Origin: Eucommia ulmoides
Lineage: Eukaryota; Streptophyta; Magnoliopsida; Garryales; Eucommiaceae
Length of the DNA stretch: 64,000 bases
Direction: 5' to 3'
NCBI GenBank assembly: GCA_016647705.1
Contig: CM028333.1
Location: 26,716,243-26,780,242, forward strand
Shown: one piece after another, positions 50,242 through 61,735 of the stretch
Position numbering within the stretch: the stretch's first letter is position 1
Layout of the letters: every line of letters begins with the position of its first letter
Translations under genes and position numbers: made by a program
The notes under the pieces: generated by a model
What the model was told of the DNA's origin: nothing
Database searches by the model: none
What the model saw: the letters and a program-made list of their open reading frames with translations, nothing else

Positions 50242-51702
50242 TGGTGGCCTCAATTAAGCGTCGTCACTTTCACCGCAAGCGTACGGGTCAAGTTTTAATA
50301 TAAGTTGGGAGAGTAGAGGAATCGTATTCATGGGGATTGGTTGAGATTATCGATGAGTATCGCGATTATCATAACTCGACTTTATCTAGGCGATAAAAAT
50401 GGAATTGAATTAATAAATACTAATACTACAATACTAATTTATCTAATTATACTAATATATTGGTAGAACGTTTATGAGAATTATTTCTTAGGGATTAATA
50501 TCGTTCACTTAAACGTGCTCGTTTCAATCTATTTTTATTAATGGGGTTCATCGTATCCGACAATCTCAATTCGTAAACTCCCTCGCTACCTCTCCCAAGT
50601 GTAAGACGGGAGAATACGCGACTTCGCATCAACGAAGAAGTCCCCTTCAACGTCTTCACGACCCTAGGTCATGTGAGTCTCGCTCCAACGTCATCGATTC
50701 CACACTTTTCAACTCCCTCCCAAGTTATTGGATCGTCGCGTTGTATTTACCCTAATCCGAATCCGGGGTTACCTCTCCCGAGTGTCAAACTCCGTATTCT
50801 CAGTATATCGTAACAAGCATAATAAACAATACAACACAGAAAACACAATCAGATAAATATGAACAACCACTAACAAAACATCGATTTTATATAAACAACG
50901 TTTTCATGAATTCAATCAAGCCCTAGACAATATATGTTTAGCTAAACATGGACGCGGCCCTATATACAACTAGAAACGAGCTAATCATATACAAACATTC
51001 AACCAAACCTAAGAGAGAAACGATGAAACTAGCCGTTTATCCGAAGATCCGACGCTAAAACCTTTCTAAGAATGCTTTCTCCTTCTTCACAACGTGATCT
51101 TCCCTTGGTCGAATGGCCTCAGAGCTCTCAAGACTTCCCAAAACGTCTAACCCTTGAAATAGAGGAGAATGGAGGATATATATAGGCTCAAAAATATCAC
51201 AAAATATCTTAAATATCATAAACTGTACACAGAGTGACCACCGCGGCGGTGGGATCACCACTACGGCAGTGGTAGGTCAGTGGAATAATAGCCAGGCATT
51301 CTGAACTTTCACCGCTACGGCGGTGAAGTGTTTTGCTGAAAATGGCCATCGTGTATTTTCACCGTCGCGGCGGTGGTGTCACCTCTACGGCGGTGACACT
51401 AGTTGGTATTTTAGCTGTAACTTCTTCGTTCGAACTTCGATTAAAGTGATTCAAAAATATATGGGAAGCTAAGACAAAAATCTACAACTTCCATGTTTTG
51501 AGTTTCCCCAAAATAGAATGGAATCGTGTTCCAAATTAGCCTTGAATATACTGCACCTGTACCAACTTTGCCTCTTTTCACTCATTTATTTAAAAACCTA
51601 CCAAACAACACAAAAACTTATTAAAACAACAAAAGTGCTTAAAAACACAAAAACATTTGAATCTAAAAGTACTTGATTTATTGACAAATAAATCACTTAT
51701 CA
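50242..51702 (-). repeat. 5' LTR of the gag-only element
   Basis: 1461 bp, matching 46043-47523 closely, including the CCGCGGCGG palindrome cluster (51238-51405), which is one repeat shorter than in the other LTR. Confidence 0.92.
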
Positions 51703-53008
51703 GTCAACATATTATCATTTTTCTCCATATTGTATGTATCAATTTCACACCTCCATGAACCACCAGCCCTTTGTTGATTTCACATCCAAAACCACGGCCA
51801 CCACCATCTCCGAAATTCTCAATTCTCTAACTTCTGATTTCTGATTTTTTTTTTTTGGTTCAAACTGATTTTTTTTTTGTGCATTCATTATAATATTTTT
51901 TTTATTTCCAGTTTCTCTTGCCGCCACATGTGTTTCTATTCCTTTTAAATTTTGTTTTATTCCGCCAGTTTTTTTTAACATAGTTGATTTGTTCTGTTCG
52001 TTTTTAATTACCCTATTCCATTTAAATTTTGTTCATCGTTTTGTCTGTTTGGATTGAAGATGAGACACAATGTAAGCTATTATCGATTTCTTTGGGTTCT
52101 TTTATTATATAATAATGTGGATTTTATTTTTCTCATTGCTATTTTCATTTTGCAGTGAAGTGGGATAGAAATTCTATGGTTGGAGATAAATAGTTCTATG
52201 CTTGGAGTTTGAGTTGGATGAGGTAATTGCAACAACACTTGATTTCTATTTATACATAGTGAATTTTGTTTCTTTTTGCTCCTTGCTCCTTGGTTTTGGT
52301 AGTGTGAAAATTGCAAAAACTGAATTTATTTTGTTATAGAAATAGCGCATGAGGTCTTTCATAATTTTTGTTTTCTTTTGATAATTTTGTTGTTATCAGT
52401 TTGTCGATTATCATATATTAATCATCTTCGGAGTTTGAGAGCAATTGCAGGTACTCCAATTGTACTTTTAAAAATTTATTTTCACTTTTAATTTGTTTGT
52501 TTTGTGTATATTAGTTTTGATAACTGCAGGTTTACCTTCTTTTCTAATCTCTGATATTTTTTAAGCTCTATTTTTTATTCAGATTCATTGTGTATGTTGG
52601 TAACATAGGATGAAGGTAATATTTGTTAACAATTTTCTTTTTTTTTTTTCCTTTTTTCCCCTGTCGAGACCTTGAATTTTTTTTTTGTCCTCTAAAAGAT
52701 TGAATTATGGTTTGTTTGTATGATTTTTTCGTAGGATTCATTGGGAGTAGGTGTTTGTGTACTGATTCGTCTAAAATTTTGCCTCCAAATGTTGTTTTTT
52801 ATTCTACTTTGAAGCATTTAGGAACTCTAAAATTCACGGTGCCTTAACATGTCTATTTGATTATTCAAATCAAATATACCTGATGAGTTTCCATATATTT
52901 TTACTTTTGTTTCATAGTTTGTGTAAGACTTTGCCATAAAAATGCTTTTAAATAACTATATTCTTGATTTTTGTGTTAACCTCTAAACTTGACTTTTGTC
53001 ACATACAG

Positions 53009-53236
53009 GGTTCTGTTTTTGAGTCACCCAACATAGGATCAAGAACTCTACCTGAGATCTCTTTGGCCATTAGTTATCACTATCCTACCAAGGTATCTTC
53101 AATTTCTTCCCCAAATGAAAATAAGGGAGTTAATATTAATAGATCTCATGAGGTTCTTGGGAAATCCAGTATAGATGGGACAACTTCAGATGCTGGCAAG
53201 AGTGGAGGCTTCTTTGAAAAATTGAAGATTCCACTG
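53009..53236 (+). pseudogene. Captured 76-codon exon with intact splice sites, gene unknown
   Basis: The acceptor 'acatacag' ends at 53008 and the donor 'gtaagt' starts at 53237. Between them are exactly 228 nt, open in phase 0 to 0: GSVFESPNIGSRTLPEIS at the start, SHEVLGKSSIDGTTSDAGKS in the middle and GGFFEKLKIPL at the end. It is Ser/Thr-rich and looks like a disordered linker of a larger host protein. I do not recognise the family. It sits 280 bp from the Helitron 3' end, in the Helitron's transposition orientation. The frame is undamaged, so capture was probably fairly recent, or the exon is still spliced into transcripts. The DNA between 51708 and 53008 is AT-rich and intron-like. Confidence 0.65.
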
Positions 53237-53516
53237 GTAAGTAGTGGTCATGAAGTCTTCAGCAATTTATACACTAGACACCATGTTTTTTTTTTTTTTT
53301 TTTTGGGATATGTTCATGCCAATGCACTTCGTTGTATTTGAAATATACATTGTTAATTGTTAGTTGGTGATGGTGTGATATTTAAATGTTAATTTTTTAT
53401 TGATATTTTAACAAAACAAGTGTCAAATGTTATATAAATAGAAAAATTATGTCAATGTTTTTTTTTGTTCAACATTTTCTTTACACCCATGCCTTTACGC
53501 ACGGGTTATATGCTAG

Positions 53517-54025
53517 TATCTATATATATACATTTACATATTTATATATTTGTTCTTATTTATCCACCCAAACACAGACACATGTATATTTTATTTTTAT
53601 GTTTTTTACCTGAATGAAATTCAATTGCCTCAATTCCCCCCCCCCCCCCCCCCCCACTACACTAATTATTGGTCTTCTTATGATAAAATTACACTAAACC
53701 CAGCTTGAATCTTTAAAATATCGTTCAAGTCTAAAAATTATAAATATTTTAAAATAGTAATTAGCCCCAAAAACTTTTAATTGAAATTTAAAATAAAATA
53801 TTGAACCTATTTTGTTTAAATGCAAAAAAACATATGACACATATGAAATCTAGCCTTACAAAACCAATAATATTTTAAATTAAACACTTATTATTTATTG
53901 TTAGATAAATAATATTAGCTTATTAATTCCACTTTATAATTATTGTTAAATTAAAACTAGTAGCAGTGTAGGTAAGCACAAGTAATTTAATAAAAAGACA
54001 TAAATTTAATAGTTCTCTACCCAAC
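53517..54025. other. AT-rich spacer with a C homopolymer
   Basis: Host DNA to the right of the Helitron. It holds a C run at about 53637-53655 and AT-rich sequence. I see no gene or element. Confidence 0.6.
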
Positions 54026-54028
54026 TAA

Positions 54029-54732
54029 GGCCCCGTTTCGTAACCGTTTTTATTCCAAAAATTTCCATTCCATTCCCAGATTTTTGAGAATTCTGTCTGA
54101 GAATAGCGTTTGGTAATTTTTATTCTTGTTTCTATTCTATTTCCATTTGAGAATTATGCCCATTTTTTTCTTAAGAAATGAGTAATAAAAAACATTTGTT
54201 TATCATAATTCCCATTCTATTCTCAAAACACTGTTACTGTTCATCCGCAGGGCGACCGCCGTTCACTGTTGTCTGCCGTCGTCACCGGTCGCCGTCCGCT
54301 GGCCAGCGGCGGCCATCACCGACGACCATCGCCGTCACCTCCAGCATCGCCAGCCAGCCACCGCCGCCGCCGGCCACCTGGCAACTTCCAGCCACCGTCT
54401 GCCGCACGGCGTCTGCTATCGTCACCCACCCGCCAATCACCGTCCAACCGTTGTCACCACCACCGCCGCCGTCGCCCGGCCAAAACAAAAAAAAAAAAAA
54501 AAAAAAAAATCAAAAAGAAAAAAAAATGGTTTTAGGATAAAATCATTACCAAACACGATTTTCTTCCCAAAAAAAAAAAATAATAAAAAAAATAAAAATA
54601 AAAAAAATTATCGTTATCAAACGCGATTCTACTCTCAAGAAGGAAACAAAATTCTCATCCCATTCCATCTCATCTCATCTCATTTCCATCCCACTGTTGA
54701 AATGGAAACAGAAACGATTACTAAACACTACC
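54029..54732. mobile_element. MITE, PIF/Harbinger (Tourist)-like, TSD TAA
   Basis: The left end GGCCCCGTTTCGTAACCGTTT and the reverse complement of the right end GGTAGTGTTTAGTAATCGTTT are imperfect inverted repeats. Both are flanked by TAA (54026-54028 and 54733-54735). A 3-bp TAA duplication with GG-start ends fits PIF/Harbinger MITEs. An 8-bp duplication (hAT) was looked for and is absent. The core 54240-54482 is strikingly GC-rich (CCGCCG/GCCACC words) in an AT-rich setting, followed by A runs. Open frames in this core are Pro/Arg-rich and compositional. Confidence 0.65.
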
Positions 54733-54735
54733 TAA

Positions 54736-56649
54736 ATACCTGGGACATGTCTTGAGCATGTGTCTCATAATTAAGTAATGAAAAATGCACCAGGGTAGAT
54801 TCATCTCCTTTAAGATTGTCATATAACACTTACAACATGCTTGCTAGAACGGAATTGGTTTCATTCCGCCCTCAATTCTAATTCTAGTTCCAATATTTGG
54901 TTGTCTAATGAAATCAATTTTTTTTATTTTATTGAAATGAAAAACTTGGGAATTCAATTCTACATCAGATGAGCGCTGGAATCAAATATAGTCTAATGGA
55001 ATCAAATTTTAAATTACAAAAAAAAGTCCTTCATTAAATCTATTTCAGCCCAATCTAATTCCTTGTTCAGATCGGATCCAATCCCGATCCAATTCAAGAA
55101 CCCTAGAAACCTGATCTAAAGCTCTTCAATTCAAATCAAACTTGAGCGACCCATTCCCGATCCAATCAATTTTAGATGAAACTCGAGCAACCCGATCCAT
55201 GAACCCTAGCAGATCCAAAAGTCCATATCAGATGAAAATCAATCAGCGTGCTAAGTTATACGAACCCTAGCAGATTTGAAACCTCATTTATACATATCTC
55301 AGCTGTTTTTAGCCGTTGACTTCATTTCTCTACATGGCGACTCTCGGATCAGCCTGAAAATTTTGCCCGTACATTCGCTGCAACTCTGCAACTCTTGGAT
55401 CGGCCATAGGTATGTGTATAAATGTGTGTTTATTCATATTAATGATGAGTTCATGAACAAAAGTGTGTCCGGACTGAGTTCATGAACAAAAGTGCGTCTT
55501 GACTGATTTGTTGGATATAATTTGATTCATTCATATGTTTCTAAATGTTGTTCAATCATTTTTCATTTTGTTTGGTGATGATGCTTTCGGTAAAGGGCTT
55601 TCATTTCATTTTTTATGAGTTCATGTCTTTCTAAATGGGGGCATTCATGTGTTTCTGAATGGGGTATTGTCTCTGCTCAGAAGGTGTTTGATGAAAGGCC
55701 GAACAGAAGATTTGGTCTCTTTTCAAGAATACATAGCATTTATTATGATACCCAAACTATATTATGATTGAATCAAAGAATCATATTGGCATTTAATTCT
55801 TACTTATACTCATACTCATACTCACAATATTTTCATACTTGATATTGATTTGTGAATCGATAAGCAAGAATAGATGTGCAAATTTAGCTTATCTGTTGGG
55901 ATTTTTCTAAACTGACTGACAGATCTTCACAGCTCAGTTTATTAATGATTGAGATTATGTTTCAAGTGTTATTAGTGTGAAGCTTAAGAGAATATTAGTT
56001 ATGGCATATAATTTTCTTAATTACTCCAAATTTCCCTTTCGAAATAATGATATATTTTCATGTAATAAGCTAATATATGGATCATCTAAGCCTGTTTTCT
56101 TTCTCAGTGTAAGGGTAGTATATGGTCATATCTTCCCCTGGGGATTCTATGTTGATCTTGATGCTCGATGATTTACTCAAGTACAAATCATAGGAAGGGT
56201 TCCAAGTTCTGTTATTGGTTTGGGATGATAAAACTTCTCATAACAAATTATTCATTAACACGGTATGAAAATTTTGATCAGCTTTTCACACAAAGAGAAA
56301 GTTATCTCTCTCTTTGAAAGTTAAAACCCATTCAAAAGCGAAAAAATAGGACAATAATAGTTTCTTTAATTCTCAAGTTAAGCCATTTTCCCCTTTTCAT
56401 AAGATCCGAAACCTCATTTATTCAAGTTATAGTTCGATCATCACTGCTTATTTTCGGCCAATTTTTCTGAGTACTGTTTACTCATTTTCATGAATGCATC
56501 ATACAATTTGGGCAAACATTGTTTACTAATTTGTGTTTATAACTTATGCCCCTGTTTTATTTGTTTTGTTAATTTTGATATGTAATAATAGTCAACATAA
56601 ATTTGGTAGCTATATACATACATTGGTTATTCACTTTCTTTGTTCATAG
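54736..56649. other. AT-rich stretch, unassigned
   Basis: No coding stretch, RNA gene or clear repeat boundary was seen. The 54850-55000 zone ('ggaattggtttcattcc', 'gaatcaaat') looks like the end of a DNA transposon and might be the left end of the PIF/Harbinger element whose transposase fragment lies at 56650, but no matching right end is visible. 55060-55270 repeats 'gatccaat' and 'gaaccctag' words. Confidence 0.45.
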
Positions 56650-56880
56650 AATTGTGTTAATGCATTAGATGAGACATACATCAATATGAGAATATTGTTA
56701 ATAGATAGACCTAGATACCGCAATCGGAAGGGGGAACTTGCCACAAACGTATTGGTTGTCTGCTCTCAAGTTGAGCAATTGATCTATGTTCTACCGAGAT
56801 GTGAAGGATCTGCTGCTGATGGTAGAGTTCTTGGAGATTCCTTTCAGTAGGAGGAATGGTGTGAGAGTCCCAAATGGTAA
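56650..56880 (+). pseudogene. PIF/Harbinger transposase fragment (HARBI1-like, DDE_Tnp_4)
   Basis: About 75 residues of the DDE nuclease domain. NALDETYI matches the family's ALDGT(H/Y)I with the first catalytic Asp at 56668. RPRYRNRKGELATNVLVVC follows. Then IYVLPRCEGSAADGRVLGD carries the second catalytic Asp at 56818 (family pattern GWEGSAxDxRVL). A stop ends this frame at 56848-56850, and the homologous RRNGVRVPNG continues in another frame from about 56846. The third acidic residue and both flanks of the domain are missing. Block B starts about 45 bp downstream, so the transposon was probably cut by that block's arrival. The autonomous element would also have encoded a Myb-like protein, which is not seen. 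Confidence 0.85.
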
Positions 56881-57539
56881 GTTAGGCTAATAGACAATAT
56901 GTATGCAAACTAATTTGATATAAAAGAGTAGTGCACTTTTACTTTCGTGGTATAGATTTGGCTAGGTTTTCCATTTTTCTCTTTCTTTGGATACTAAAAT
57001 TAATTCTGATTCTGGGGTCTAAATCCCTTTATGCTTTGTATTTCAATAAACAGCTGCAACCTGGATTAGCCAAGGTATGCACAAAACTTTTAAAGTTTAT
57101 TTATCTGAATATCCATTTTACTTGCTATGATTTTCTGCAATGATTTGATTTGAGTTTGAGAAATATGATTTCGATAATAATCAGGTTTTTTTTTTTTTTT
57201 TCAAAATGCGTCTCACAAGATGATCCTCTCAACTAGTGAGCATTCAAATCATTCTTTCTATGATGAAACTTTTGAGTAACTGAAGAAATATGCTTCTCAA
57301 TTTTTATTTTTATTTTTAGCATTGTGGTGTCCTATGTAATCTATGTAGAGAGCTTTGGGCAATGATCCTGGTCTAGTTGGCCCAAGTCACTAGGTGTTGA
57401 AACACCCCTACAACTTAATACTCAAATTACTCAGATCGCTAATCCACTAATCTTTTTTCTTCTTTTTCTTTCCGTTTTCTTTTCTTTTCTTTTCTATTTT
57501 TTTTTTATTTGGAGAAGCATTATATTATGGATAACAAAA

Positions 57540-57960
57540 AAATCTCTCAAACTCAAAAGGTTTTTTAGGATGGTGGCTTTGCGTTATGATGGATAGTTTA
57601 GCCGTTGGATAGGTCATTTGGGTAATGATTTTTTTTTTTTTTTTACGATTACTTTTTGGAAGATGACTTTTTTGGGTAATGATTTTTCGGTTGATGACTT
57701 TTTGGGTAATGGCTTTTCGGGTGACGGATTTTTGGGTGACGACTTTACTTTATAACTGATTGCCTAACCGTTGTATTTTTGGGTAGTGATTTTTTGGGTA
57801 ATGACTTTGCTTTATGACGAATTGCCTAACCGATCATTATGTCATTTGGGTAATAGATTTTTTTAGTGATTTTTTTCTGGGGATGACTTTACTTTATGAC
57901 GGATTGCCTAGCCAATAGATCTAGTGTTTTTTTTTTCGAAGGGGGGAGGGGATGGCTTCA
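57540..57960. repeat. Short degenerate tandem repeats in block B
   Basis: Phrases 'ttttgggtaatga', 'gactttgctttatgacg' and 'gattgcctaac' alternate with a period near 20-60 bp. The same array occurs in block A at 15110-15220 and 16580-16830, interrupted there by the solo LTR. Confidence 0.7.
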
Positions 57961-59008
57961 CTTTATGATGGCTTGCCTAACTGGTGGAATCTTGGATGGT
58001 GACTTTGAAGAAATAGTCTTTCAATGTATAGGGAGATGGCAAAGGTACATGGATGACTTTCTAGTTGAGATGAGTCATCTTATTTTACTTCTTCTTAGAT
58101 CAAAGTCTCTTTTAGCATCAAAACAATGTTTATCATACTCAAGTTTATTTTGAACACAAAGATCTCACACAAACAAATTTAGAATATTTGCAAAATAAAC
58201 ATTAAGCATTTGAGACATACTTTAGGAAACACAGTAGCACATATTGAAAGTTTTAAGCCATCTGAAGCAAATCCTCGACCGTCTAGAAAACCAACTAGAG
58301 GGATAGGTGGAGAGATGGATTTTAAAGTTTTCCCCAATTTAATCGAAATTCATCTTAGCAAACCAAGTTCACAAGTGGTAACCTTAGGTCAGGTTTTAAC
58401 TTGTAATGGGAGGGAGTCTTCTAATAAAGCTTAGGAGTTGGTTTAAGCCTAGGGCGGGTTTAGTTGAAATATCCTCGGTAGATCGGTTAATTTACTTGGA
58501 AGATAGGGTAGTGATGATTTATGGTCATTCGTATAGGACAGTTATGAGACAGTAGATGGAAAGATTTGGGTTGTGGAAAGATAGGTAAATCAAAGTACCG
58601 GGGTGGGCATATAGTTATGATTTTGGTGAAATTGCAAGGGTACCACTTGATTTGGGGACTTAGTCCAAGTAGGTAATTTTAAGATATTGGGTGGGGAGGT
58701 TGGGCGATACATATTTCTACTGGGTATGGTTTGGATTGGTGGTTTGGGCTTTAGTGAGGCTATAGGGGTGGATATGGGTCAATGTGATTTCTATTCAAGA
58801 GAGAAGCCTTGAAAATTTTTAGATAGCCTTTTTGTTTTAATTTTTTTTTTTTTTTTTTTTGACGATTCAATCTTGAAATTTTTTTGGTAGTCTTTATGTA
58901 AAAAAACCATCACAACACATGCTTATTTACAAAATAGAAGGAAAAGATAATAAAATAAAATATAATAATAGGACTTATTTGGACATTTTAGGCTCGACCC
59001 TCTTACTA

Positions 59009-59025
59009 TCCCCAGTGGAGTCGTA
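59009..59025 (-). other. PBS-like motif of Ogre/Tat type
   Basis: The minus strand reads TACGACTCCACTGGGGA, close to the TGGCGACTC..CTGGGGA primer-binding site known from Ogre-type elements (tRNA-Arg). It lies between a leader-like and an LTR-like region. Confidence 0.5.
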
Positions 59026-59404
59026 AACTGACGCGGCCTGATTTTTCAAAAAGGTAAAGAATATTAAATAAGAAAGGGTAAAAGAGAAGGGTTTTTTAGA
59101 GTGCTGGTTTTCTCAAAAAGTACTTAGGTCATTTAAAAATAAAGAGTTACCACCTAGCATTCGGTTTAATTGGTATGCTAGGTCACCGAATTTTTGAAAA
59201 AAAAGAAAAGAAAAAAGCGATTTAGTAGGTCTAATAACATTAACTCCGAAAGCACGGTCAAACCAAATATTCTTTTAAAGAGTTCGGGGGTCGGTAATGT
59301 TCGGGGAAGTTGTTAGACACATTAAGACGCCCGTCCAAAAATAATACCTTATGTCCAATTAAGTTCAATTAATTTAAATCCGAATAAAGCTCTTTCTTTC
59401 TTTC

Positions 59405-59410
<6 letters not shown>

Positions 59411-59443
<33 letters not shown>
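59411..59443. repeat. Poly-T tract
   Basis: A long T homopolymer after a TTTC-rich stretch in block B. Block A lacks most of it. Such tracts are prone to sequencing error. Confidence 0.9.
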
Positions 59444-59449
<6 letters not shown>

Positions 59450-61016
59450 TGGTAGGACAAGTTTTTGGTATTTTCAGAAAGTTTCCCTGATATGACCTCT
59501 TATCAAATATTAAGGGATTTGACAAGGATGATTCTCGGGGAGGGGGGCGTTTTATATATGTTTCCGATGAATTTCTTTAATTTTAAGTGGACAAATCAAT
59601 CTAATTAATGTATTAATACAAAACATGATGATAATGATATTGAACTAACATGATATGGGTATACTTTTGTAAATATAAGAATCTAATTTTATTTTTTTTA
59701 TGAAATAATCTAGACTGATGAAATAAAACTTAAAATATGTCAATGCAAGGGATATGAATATTGGAATAAATTACAGAACGAAATGAATTAACATAACTAT
59801 ATGAGGAAGAGATCTAATGTCTATCATGACTAATGTGGCATACATAAATGGGGTATATGAGAATGGATACAAAATATAAGTGCATGCATGTACTAAATGG
59901 TGAAAAAGTGGTTTAATGACAAGAATTGTGGGGTCTAAAATAACATATATGATGTAATAAAGTATGAAAAGTGTTCGAAATAAATCATCTGAGTGGTACA
60001 AAAGGTAATATGCAAGATGTTGTGGAATATTACGTTACTTACTATGTGGATGCAAGGGAATGTCTATTTTCCTAATTTTTCCAATTAATTTGAAGAAATC
60101 CCATTTGAAATTTTCTCAAATCCTATGGAGATGAGAATCAAGGAAAAGCCACGGAAACAAGTTTGTTGGAATTAATCATTCCAAGACTTAGGTAGAATCC
60201 CACGAAGCGATTTACCGAGAGAAGAGATTTTCTAAATCGACTGTTTCTAAATTCTACTATTTGGAGAATTTAATCGATGGTATGGAAATCTCTCCCTTGA
60301 TTTATTGAATCATTGATATAATACTAATGCTTCTAAGAATTAATTCTTATAAATTTATTTTTTATTTTTTATGAGGATTACAACATAAATAGAAGATGAT
60401 AATAAGTAAATTAATTTTTTTTTTTTTTTTTTTAAAAACTAAAGAAAATATCCTCATCTTTAGCTTCGAGGCTAAGCTTAAGAAAGAAAAGTCTCGTCCC
60501 GACATTTTCATCGAATCCTCGGGCGATTTTATTTTTAGAATTTTTTCTTTTATGAATAGGAGAAACTCAAATAAAAGATTAAAAAAAATTGTATCCTCGT
60601 CTAACCCTTTTAAGCTTGAGAAGGAAGAAACTCAATCTAGCATTTTTATCGAGTTATCAAATGATTTTAACAAAATTATACTTTCAAAAATTTAGATTAC
60701 GATAACAAGAAAATAATAGGGAGAAGAAATATACCTTCTTAGCAAAGATCCTTGACACACGGATTTTTCTCTCTTGAAGACGGCCTTCCGAATGGGTTTT
60801 CGCTGAGAATTACTCCTGAAAGGATTTCTTTCTAAAATTTTGGGTGCCCTAGCAGGGTTTTTCTCTAAATGTTTGAGTGCCCGAGGGGAATCTCTCTAAA
60901 AATGAACCCCCAAAGGGTTTTATCTCGAATCCCTAAATCTCTGAGTTCCCCGAAGGGTTTCTCCCTGAGTTTTTTTTTTTTTTGGCATGTGTGTCTGAAT
61001 TATGAGAATGAGAGTT

Positions 61017-61026
61017 CTATTTATAG
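61017..61026 (-). promoter_or_regulatory. TATA-box-like site of block B
   Basis: The minus strand reads CTATAAATAG. Downstream on the minus strand comes the same series of short 'gggaaacccttc'-like words (60760-60970) as in block A. This is the likely transcription start region of the LTR-like part. Confidence 0.5.
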
Positions 61027-61194
61027 AGAAAAATGAGGAGAGAAGAAAACCCTAAAACCCCATGTAGCCTAACCCTAATCCTGCAATGAAAAGGAAAACA
61101 ATACCAAAAAGGTAAGCAATTGGTGGCAAGGGCAAAAAGGGAAACATAATCCCATTTTGGAAAGAAAAATGAAACTTTTTTTTTTTTCTTTTTT

Positions 61195-61735
61195 TATTTT
61201 TGTTGATGTCCGGAAGTGAATCACTGGACATGTCGGCTTCTGAGACCGGGGAAGTGATTAACAGCGATTGTTAACTCATTTTCTCTCGGTTTGGTTCCCG
61301 TAAAATAATGCACCGTGGGTGGGCTTTCCAGCATTACGCCTATAGGTTTTGACCTTTATATAGGAAGTGGAGAAGATCCGTTTGGTAAGTATTCCTTAAT
61401 TCTCTGGAATGCGGATCTCTCGGTTCCCTTTCCTTAAAGATGGTGGGATGGCAGACGAAGATCGCAAGACCGTTGTGGCAACGATGCTTTCCGTTGTGGG
61501 AGAAGCAACTCTGACCGTCTTTGGAGCGGGAGCATGATGACACTCATACCCTAGGAGTATTAACCCGAGATTGGGGTGGAGATTCGAAATGAATATGGAG
61601 ACTTGGGTGGGTGTAATGACCCGAAACGAGTATATAGAGGGGCCTATCCGACCGGTAGGTTCTGGAAATCCTGGACCGGTGGTGTGTTAGAGGATACATG
61701 ACGCCCTCTTGTTTTTTGGCTGAATTTTTTCTCAT
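61195..61735. repeat. Module 1 of block B, paralogous to module 2
   Basis: Starts 'gatgtccggaagtgaatcac' and runs through 'tttatataggaagtggagaag' to 'gaccggtggtgtgtt'. A diverged second copy (module 2) starts at about 63735 and leaves the window. In block A the same pair lies at 19815-20218 plus 22120-22290 (module 1) and 31970-32137 plus 42001-42340 (module 2). The module was therefore doubled before the A/B duplication. Confidence 0.75.

Larger units (their letters stand above)
46043..51702 (-). mobile_element. Non-autonomous Athila/Tat-type LTR element with only a gag-like frame, TSD GTCAA
   Basis: 5660 bp, minus orientation, inserted in the Helitron, with GTCAA at 46038-46042 and 51703-51707. 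The LTRs are 50242-51702 (5') and 46043-47523 (3'), with ends TGGTGGCC...CTTATCA in plus terms. The PBS at 50218-50235 reads TGGCGCCGTTGCCGGGGA on the minus strand, as in Athila/Tat elements. Next to the 3' LTR the minus strand has 'gaggacaagcaaatg' and then a GT-rich purine tract, also typical of that group. Internal DNA is only 2.7 kb with one gag-like frame and no pol, as in TR-GAG-type elements. It looks structurally whole for its class. The LTRs look well above 90% alike, so it is fairly young. Confidence 0.9.
42663..53516 (+). mobile_element. Non-autonomous Helitron with captured host exons
   Basis: The 5' end begins TCATATACATAC at 42663 after host A and runs into 'aaagcgaggctctctc', a phrase typical near plant Helitron 5' ends. 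The 3' end has a hairpin (CCCATGC 53486-53492 with GCACGGG 53499-53505, one mismatch), then CTAG at 53513-53516, followed by host T. There is no TSD and no TIR, as expected. Without the gag-only element inserted at 46043-51702 it is about 5.2 kb. No Rep/helicase is present, so it depended on another Helitron. It carries exon-like pieces (45409-45545 and 53009-53236) separated by AT-rich intron-like DNA and a CT-rich leader (43080-43560). The 5' end is less certain than the 3' end. Confidence 0.75.

Noticed and set aside
54178-54540. Pro/Arg-rich open frames on both strands
   Set aside because: They fall in the GC-rich core of the MITE; several overlapping frames are open at once, which points to composition and not to coding.
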